From NCBI GenBank assembly GCA_040756415.1, contig JBFLYZ010000094.1, forward strand, positions 1 to 9,238: a stretch of 9,238 bases of DNA. Direction: 5' to 3'. The notes beneath the pieces are model-generated. The model was not told the DNA's origin. It ran no database searches and saw only the letters and a list, made by a program, of their open reading frames with translations. The stretch is from JBFLYZ01 sp040756415. GTDB lineage: Bacteria > Bacteroidota > Bacteroidia > JADZBD01. Position numbers and translations under genes: made by a program. Each line of letters begins with the position of its first letter. Position 1 is the first letter of the stretch. Positions 6,315-9,238 of this stretch are shown piece by piece.

Positions 6315-7877
6315 TCATACAACCGGCACCAGCTCCCTTTTATTCCGTTTTGCCGGCAACCGCTTCGCTTCCGCTGCCTTGCGCACAACCTGCCGGAGGT
6401 TCAGCCTGCCCATGATCCATTCATGGAAAGGGATCAACTCTGGGGTAAGCGGCTCCCAGGCGTATTTCTTATCGCCACCGGCCAGTTGTTCCAGTCCGGC
6501 ATAGAACGATGCGGGAAGCCCGTCTTTCAAAAATCCCTTTTGCGCATACATGCCCAGCAGGCGCACGATGAGCTTATCGCGCTGGCGCATTTCGCTTTTA
6601 CCCCAGCGCTCGGTATGCTTGCGCAGGTTCTCGGCCAGGAGGGCCGCCTCGTCAAAGCGCTGCAGCTCTATATTGCAGAGTATGGTCAGCACGCGCACGC
6701 CTACCTCCCAGCCCGCCTTATCGCGGCTGATCTCGAACCTGCGGCTCAGCTCTTTGAGGGCGCCTTTGTGATCGCCTTTGCGGAAAAGCACGTTGGCGTA
6801 ATAGTAGCGGTACTTGGCCATGCGAAAATCGCCCTGGCTCTGCACGGGGCTTTTCAACAGGGTAGCGGCAGTTTCCTCGGCCTTTGGTATGTCATTTGCC
6901 AAAAACCAGGCATTCAGTTCCATCTCCCTTGAAACAGGAATATTGGCCGAGCCGGACGGAAAATACTGCTGGGCATTCTGGAAATCCAGTGCGGCCTCAT
7001 GGTATTTACCCAGATAGATATTATAGTGCCCAAGGTTACCGAGAAGTACCCCAATACGCTGTTTTCTGCAAATTGCCCTGTTACTCCGTACAAAATTCAA
7101 AAGCTCCAGACCGGCACTATGGGCGCTTGCGTATTCCTTGTAGTTATCGAAGTAGGCCATTTCCATAAACTTCAGATAGTACCCAATACTTGCGGATTTG
7201 GTGTATTGAAAATCTTTTTTGAGCTCCAGAATACATTTACTGATAAAATCCTGCTTCCTTTCTATGTTCTGCTCCTTAGAAAATGAGTCCCACATCATTA
7301 ATTGATAATATAGGTCGTTAGCACGTTTAACGGCTATATTTGCATACTCATAGAAAGCAATTTCCTTATTGATTCTTTTAAAATCACTCAAACCCCTGCA
7401 AAAACCCGAAAAATATTTCCTGTACCCCAGGGCTGATACTAAGGGTTCGTATATCTCGAATTTCTTTGATTCCGTGATTACATCCTCCAGCAACTGTTTA
7501 TTATAAGGTAAATTACCCTGTAGGCGGTAAAGGACCTGGAATTGGAGCAGCTTCTTTCGTACCCTTGCCGAGGCGTTATCCACCTCGTCCATGGAATCCT
7601 TGCGATTGATATTGATATCCATGGTCAGCACATCCATGATCTTGGCTCTTAGCCTGCGCTTGAGCTTATCCAGGCTCTCGCCTGCCGCCTGCCCGTATAG
7701 TCGCCTGGCGCATTCCTCATCGCTGGGACAGGTCTTTTTGCCGGCAAGCAGGAGGTCGAGCAACTGCAGGTAGCGGTTGCTCTTATCCTTTCTCACCGAC
7801 ATATAGGTAAGGTACGACCTCAGTATTTTGACCTGCGGCTTTTCCAGGCTATGGATCATCGAAAACAGCTCCTGCAT
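6315..7877 (-). CDS. TPR-like helical protein of unknown function
   Basis: This 520-residue protein has no signal peptide or membrane segment, so it is probably cytoplasmic. The N-terminal part (1-90) is rich in basic and leucine positions: LEKPQVKILRSYL (11-23), YLQLLDLLLAG (36-46), a CPSDEECARRLYG stretch (50-62) and LDKLKRRLRAKIMDVLTMD (69-87). This may be a small helical or winged-helix-like module. Residues about 275-420 look like degenerate tetratricopeptide hairpins, for example NLGHYNIYLGKYHEAALDFQNA (281-302), YYYANVLFRKGDHKGALKEL (358-377) and LCNIELQRFDEAALLAENL (400-418). The C-terminus is a basic tail (494-515). TPR domains bind proteins, so a scaffold or regulator is plausible, but no function is recognised. 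The coding sequence for residues about 106-286 is far more AT-rich than its flanks. The ATG at 7877 follows a good promoter and has no clear Shine-Dalgarno sequence. Confidence 0.8.
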   Translation of the reverse strand: MQELFSMIHSLEKPQVKILRSYLTYMSVRKDKSNRYLQLLDLLLAGKKTCPSDEECARRLYGQAAGESLDKLKRRLRAKIMDVLTMDININRKDSMDEVDNASARVRKKLLQFQVLYRLQGNLPYNKQLLEDVITESKKFEIYEPLVSALGYRKYFSGFCRGLSDFKRINKEIAFYEYANIAVKRANDLYYQLMMWDSFSKEQNIERKQDFISKCILELKKDFQYTKSASIGYYLKFMEMAYFDNYKEYASAHSAGLELLNFVRSNRAICRKQRIGVLLGNLGHYNIYLGKYHEAALDFQNAQQYFPSGSANIPVSREMELNAWFLANDIPKAEETAATLLKSPVQSQGDFRMAKYRYYYANVLFRKGDHKGALKELSRRFEISRDKAGWEVGVRVLTILCNIELQRFDEAALLAENLRKHTERWGKSEMRQRDKLIVRLLGMYAQKGFLKDGLPASFYAGLEQLAGGDKKYAWEPLTPELIPFHEWIMGRLNLRQVVRKAAEAKRLPAKRNKRELVPVV

Positions 7878-7935
7878 GGCTCAGGCATTACGTAAAACAG
7901 TAAAGGAGGCTATAAGGTTCATAAATGAATGTCCG

Positions 7936-7966
7936 TAAAAGTAGGCAAAAAAAGCATAACTCCAAA
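7936..7966 (-). promoter_or_regulatory. Promoter of the TPR-like gene (TTTG -33, TACTTTTA -7)
   Basis: Read on the minus strand, TTTG (7966-7963) is followed by exactly 19 nt and then TACTTTTA (7943-7936). This is the TTTG-N19-TAnnTTTG Bacteroidota promoter with one mismatch in the last base. The expected start site is near 7929-7930, giving a leader of about 50 nt before ATG 7877. It is the best promoter match in the window. Confidence 0.6.
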
Positions 7967-8030
7967 TTATTTCAGTATTATTTTTTACCCTCGCCAGAAA
8001 AAGACCCTGGAAATGAATGTCCATAAATGT

Positions 8031-8038
8031 TAGTTTTG
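8031..8038 (+). promoter_or_regulatory. -7 promoter element of the PepSY-like / pseudo-receiver operon
   Basis: TAGTTTTG matches TAnnTTTG exactly. The start site would be near 8045, giving a leader of about 60 nt before ATG 8106. The sequence 19 nt upstream (TGGA at 8008-8011) is a poor -33 element, so activator help may be needed. Confidence 0.45.
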
Positions 8039-8105
8039 TCCATAAATGAACGCCTTAAACGACCGTACTTTGTTCCAACATCAGTTAACCAAAACCACAC
8101 CCACC

Positions 8106-8417
8106 ATGAAAACCTTGAAAACAATCCTGACCGCACTCAGCATTACAGCCCTGTTGGTGTTCGTCAACGGCTTCAGCACCCCGGCCATGGCCGAGAACCA
8201 GATGACCATGCATTGTGACGGTGAAGGGGGGGTAACAGATGCCCAGGTTATTGCTTACCTGGAATCCTACGGATATAAGAATGTAACCATCGTGCGCACC
8301 CTTATTGATGGAGACCGAATAGCGCAGGCAACCAGTCCAGTAACAGGAAAACAGGTGAATATCTATGTCAATGTAGAAGCTGGTGCAATAGTAGGATTTG
8401 AAGAAATCAACAATTAA
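8106..8417 (+). CDS. Small exported PepSY-like protein
   Basis: This 103-residue protein starts with a classical signal peptide (positively charged MKTLK, hydrophobic 7-20, AMA cleavage site at 27-29). The mature part of about 74 residues reads as one helix, VTDAQVIAYLESYGYKNV (43-60), then strands ending in VNIYVNVEAGAIVGFEEI (84-101). That is the helix-plus-beta-sheet pattern, with an xxYVNxxxGxIVG ending, seen in PepSY-like periplasmic domains. The family assignment is by pattern only. It has one cysteine (C37), close to the mature N-terminus. An in-frame ATG at 8046 would add 20 residues, but it lies almost at the predicted transcription start and would bury the signal peptide, so I chose 8106. 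It is the first gene of a three-gene cluster, 2 bp before the next. Confidence 0.75.
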   Translation: MKTLKTILTALSITALLVFVNGFSTPAMAENQMTMHCDGEGGVTDAQVIAYLESYGYKNVTIVRTLIDGDRIAQATSPVTGKQVNIYVNVEAGAIVGFEEINN

Positions 8418-8419
8418 GA

Positions 8420-8668
8420 ATGACACTTAGCATTGCTGATATAGAAAACGAACTCAATTTCTGGGACAAGCATTTTGAGGATATCATGCTTGAGAGGCGG
8501 ATACCGGAAGAAAGCCAGATACCCAGCGATGAGCTGCGCGGGCTGCTCAGGCATTTCATAGCCGAGCGCGACTATTACGAGGTCATGCTCCGCATCACCC
8601 GGCTGAGGAAAGAGCTGGAAATGCGCAAGAAGAACAACCTGCTGGTCAACCTTAATTTTGCTTTCTGA
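8420..8668 (+). CDS. Small charged helical protein, unknown function
   Basis: This 82-residue protein has no signal peptide and no cysteines. Nearly all of it is predicted helix: LSIADIENELNFWDKHFEDI (3-22), a short break with proline (IPEESQIPSDE, 28-38), then LRGLLRHFIAERDYYEVMLR (39-58) and RITRLRKELEMRKKNN (58-73). The last helix has a coiled-coil-like leucine and charge pattern. It resembles small adaptor or partner proteins, but I do not recognise a family. It starts 2 bp after the exported PepSY-like gene and ends 4 bp before the pseudo-receiver gene, so the three are very likely co-transcribed. It could bind one of its neighbours; that is inference from position. Confidence 0.72.
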   Translation: MTLSIADIENELNFWDKHFEDIMLERRIPEESQIPSDELRGLLRHFIAERDYYEVMLRITRLRKELEMRKKNNLLVNLNFAF

Positions 8669-8672
8669 GTTT

Positions 8673-9080
8673 ATGCGGGGAAAACGTGAGGTGAAAAGAT
8701 ACAAAGAGGTGTTCCTGGTCCATGCCTGCGAGCAGGAGCTGATGCGGAACAAGCGGATATTTGAGATGCTGGACCTGGCCGAGCGGGTGCATACCTTTTC
8801 AAGTGCCGAAGAGGCGCTTTACAGCCTGCTGCAGCCCGGCCGTGTGCCGGACATGCTGATAGCGGGCAGCGCCATGGAAGACGAGAGCATAGCAGGCTTC
8901 ATGCGCAGGTACGAAAACCTGCCCGAATGGGTGACCCGGCAATGCAAGGTGTACCTGCTGCTGCCCCCCCTGGACGAGCTGGAGGCCTGGGATTACCATC
9001 ACCGCCTGCTGCAAAAGACCCTTCACCAGCCCTTTTGCGCCTATGAGTTGACCGAAGAAAACAACATATTAATTAACTGA
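8673..9080 (+). CDS. Degenerate receiver-domain protein (pseudo-receiver)
   Basis: This 135-residue protein (ATG 8673) has the layout of a single-domain response regulator but none of its catalytic residues. EVFLVHACEQELMRNKRIF (12-30) sits where receivers have VLLVDDSEIDNFIN, so the acidic pair is H17-A18. PDMLIAGSAMED (59-70) matches PqLIFLDINMPV with G65 at the phosphoacceptor position. CKVYLLLPP (91-99) matches CKVVMLTSS with L97 for the threonine. LHQPF (117-121) matches INKPL with Q119 for the lysine. The alignment to the intact regulator at 5708-6118 runs nearly full length with one gap of about six residues (FEKLdekVkknCKV against YENLpewVtrqCKV). It should keep the fold but not accept phosphate, suggesting a constitutive binding partner or decoy. 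An in-frame TTG at 8658 overlaps the previous gene; ATG gives a 4-bp gap and is preferred. Confidence 0.75.
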   Translation: MRGKREVKRYKEVFLVHACEQELMRNKRIFEMLDLAERVHTFSSAEEALYSLLQPGRVPDMLIAGSAMEDESIAGFMRRYENLPEWVTRQCKVYLLLPPLDELEAWDYHHRLLQKTLHQPFCAYELTEENNILIN

Positions 9081-9129
9081 ACATCCCCAACGAACAACAG
9101 AACACCTTTGCTGTAATAGTTAGTACTTG

Positions 9130-9156
9130 ACCTGACAGTTGGAGATTTTTTCAGGT
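9130..9156 (+). terminator. Weak inverted repeat after the pseudo-receiver operon
   Basis: ACCTGA (9130-9135) pairs with TCAGGT (9151-9156) across a 15-nt loop, followed by a T-rich stretch (GTTTTGATTTT). It lies 50 bp past the last stop of the operon, where a terminator is expected. The stem is short and the loop long, so this is tentative. Confidence 0.25.
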
Positions 9157-9197
9157 GTTTTGATTTTCCAAATATACTTTATTTAACATTTTCTGCT

Positions 9198-9214
9198 CAG
9201 CAAGGCCTTTGCTG
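9198..9214. repeat. Short palindrome near the right edge
   Basis: CAGCAA (9198-9203) and TTGCTG (9209-9214) form a 6-bp stem around GGCCT. The right arm lies in CCTTTGCTGT (9206-9215), a 10-mer also present directly at 9105-9114. I see no gene between 9081 and 9238; the stretch is AT-rich and looks intergenic. Confidence 0.25.
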
Positions 9215-9238
9215 TCGGTAAAGGTTTGCATAGGCGTT

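Larger units (their letters stand above)
7920..8048. repeat. Repeated motif in the divergent promoter region (candidate operators)
   Basis: ATAAATGAATGTCCGTAAA (7921-7939) and AAATGAATGTCCATAAATG (8011-8029) share the exact 12-mer AAATGAATGTCC. A third partial copy, GTCCATAAATG, repeats the end of the second 19 bp later (8038-8048). The first copy overlaps the predicted start site of the minus-strand gene; the second and third flank the -7 element of the plus-strand operon. This placement suits a regulator acting on both directions, but no binding protein is known and part could be chance in an AT-rich region. Confidence 0.45.

Noticed and set aside
6204..6932. Plus-strand frame of 242 codons
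   Set aside because: It is antisense to the TPR-like gene and starts in repeat-bearing intergenic DNA; its sequence has no domain features.
8046..8105. Upstream in-frame ATG for the PepSY-like protein
   Set aside because: It would put 20 polar residues before the signal peptide and lies at the predicted transcription start.
8085..8752. Minus-strand frames of about 112 codons over the small operon
   Set aside because: They are antisense to the tightly packed plus-strand genes, and the one at 8414-8752 crosses three gene boundaries.
9151..9238. Minus-strand frame open from the right edge to a TGA at 9153-9151
   Set aside because: Only 28 residues are visible, the composition is as AT-rich as the intergenic DNA, and no motif is seen. 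A gene tail cannot be excluded without more sequence.

Overview
The window looks like a chromosomal segment from a fairly GC-rich member of the Bacteroidota, possibly an uncultured Chitinophagales- or Saprospirales-like lineage, though the rank is a guess. Three things point there. Two secreted proteins carry C-terminal domains of the type IX secretion system (T9SS), which is largely confined to this phylum. There is a single-domain response regulator with the LIFLDINMPVMDG signature common in the phylum. Several upstream regions show the TAnnTTTG -7 promoter element, one with a matching TTTG -33 element, in place of a TATAAT-type box. No tRNA, rRNA, insertion sequence, CRISPR array or phage gene was seen.

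Layout. (1) 1-1434, minus: the first 478 codons of a biotin carboxylase subunit (accC-like). It has no stop in the window, so it runs off the left edge. (2) 1435-1607: a divergent intergenic region with a GC-rich hairpin in the accC leader. (3) 1608-5705, plus: a run of three exported proteins. They are a 794-residue protein with an N-terminal CAP/SCP-like domain and a central OmpA-like stretch, a 216-residue beta-rich T9SS cargo protein, and a 338-residue DUF1028 protein with a T9SS sorting domain. The last two are 4 bp apart and probably form an operon behind their own promoter. (4) 5708-6118, minus: a canonical single-domain response regulator, facing the DUF1028 gene tail-to-tail, with one small hairpin covering both stop codons. 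(5) 6119-6314: intergenic, with a perfect 8-bp palindrome and degenerate ACGCA-type repeats. (6) 6315-7877, minus: a 520-residue, mostly helical, TPR-like protein of unknown function whose middle third is strikingly AT-rich. (7) 7878-8105: a divergent promoter region with a repeated AAATGAATGTCC / GTCCATAAATG motif near both start sites. (8) 8106-9080, plus: a tight three-gene cluster (gaps of 2 and 4 bp). It encodes a small exported PepSY-like protein, an 82-residue charged helical protein, and a receiver-domain-like protein that has lost every phosphotransfer residue. (9) 9081-9238: AT-rich, with inverted repeats but no convincing gene.

How the parts may work together. accC is housekeeping lipid or acyl-CoA metabolism, unrelated to the rest. 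Genes 2-4 are a surface or secretion set. The right half holds the most unusual material: a helical TPR-like gene and a divergent operon with a degenerate pseudo-receiver share one promoter region with repeated motifs, and a normal phosphorylatable receiver lies close by. A regulatory link between these is an inference from position, not something the sequence proves.
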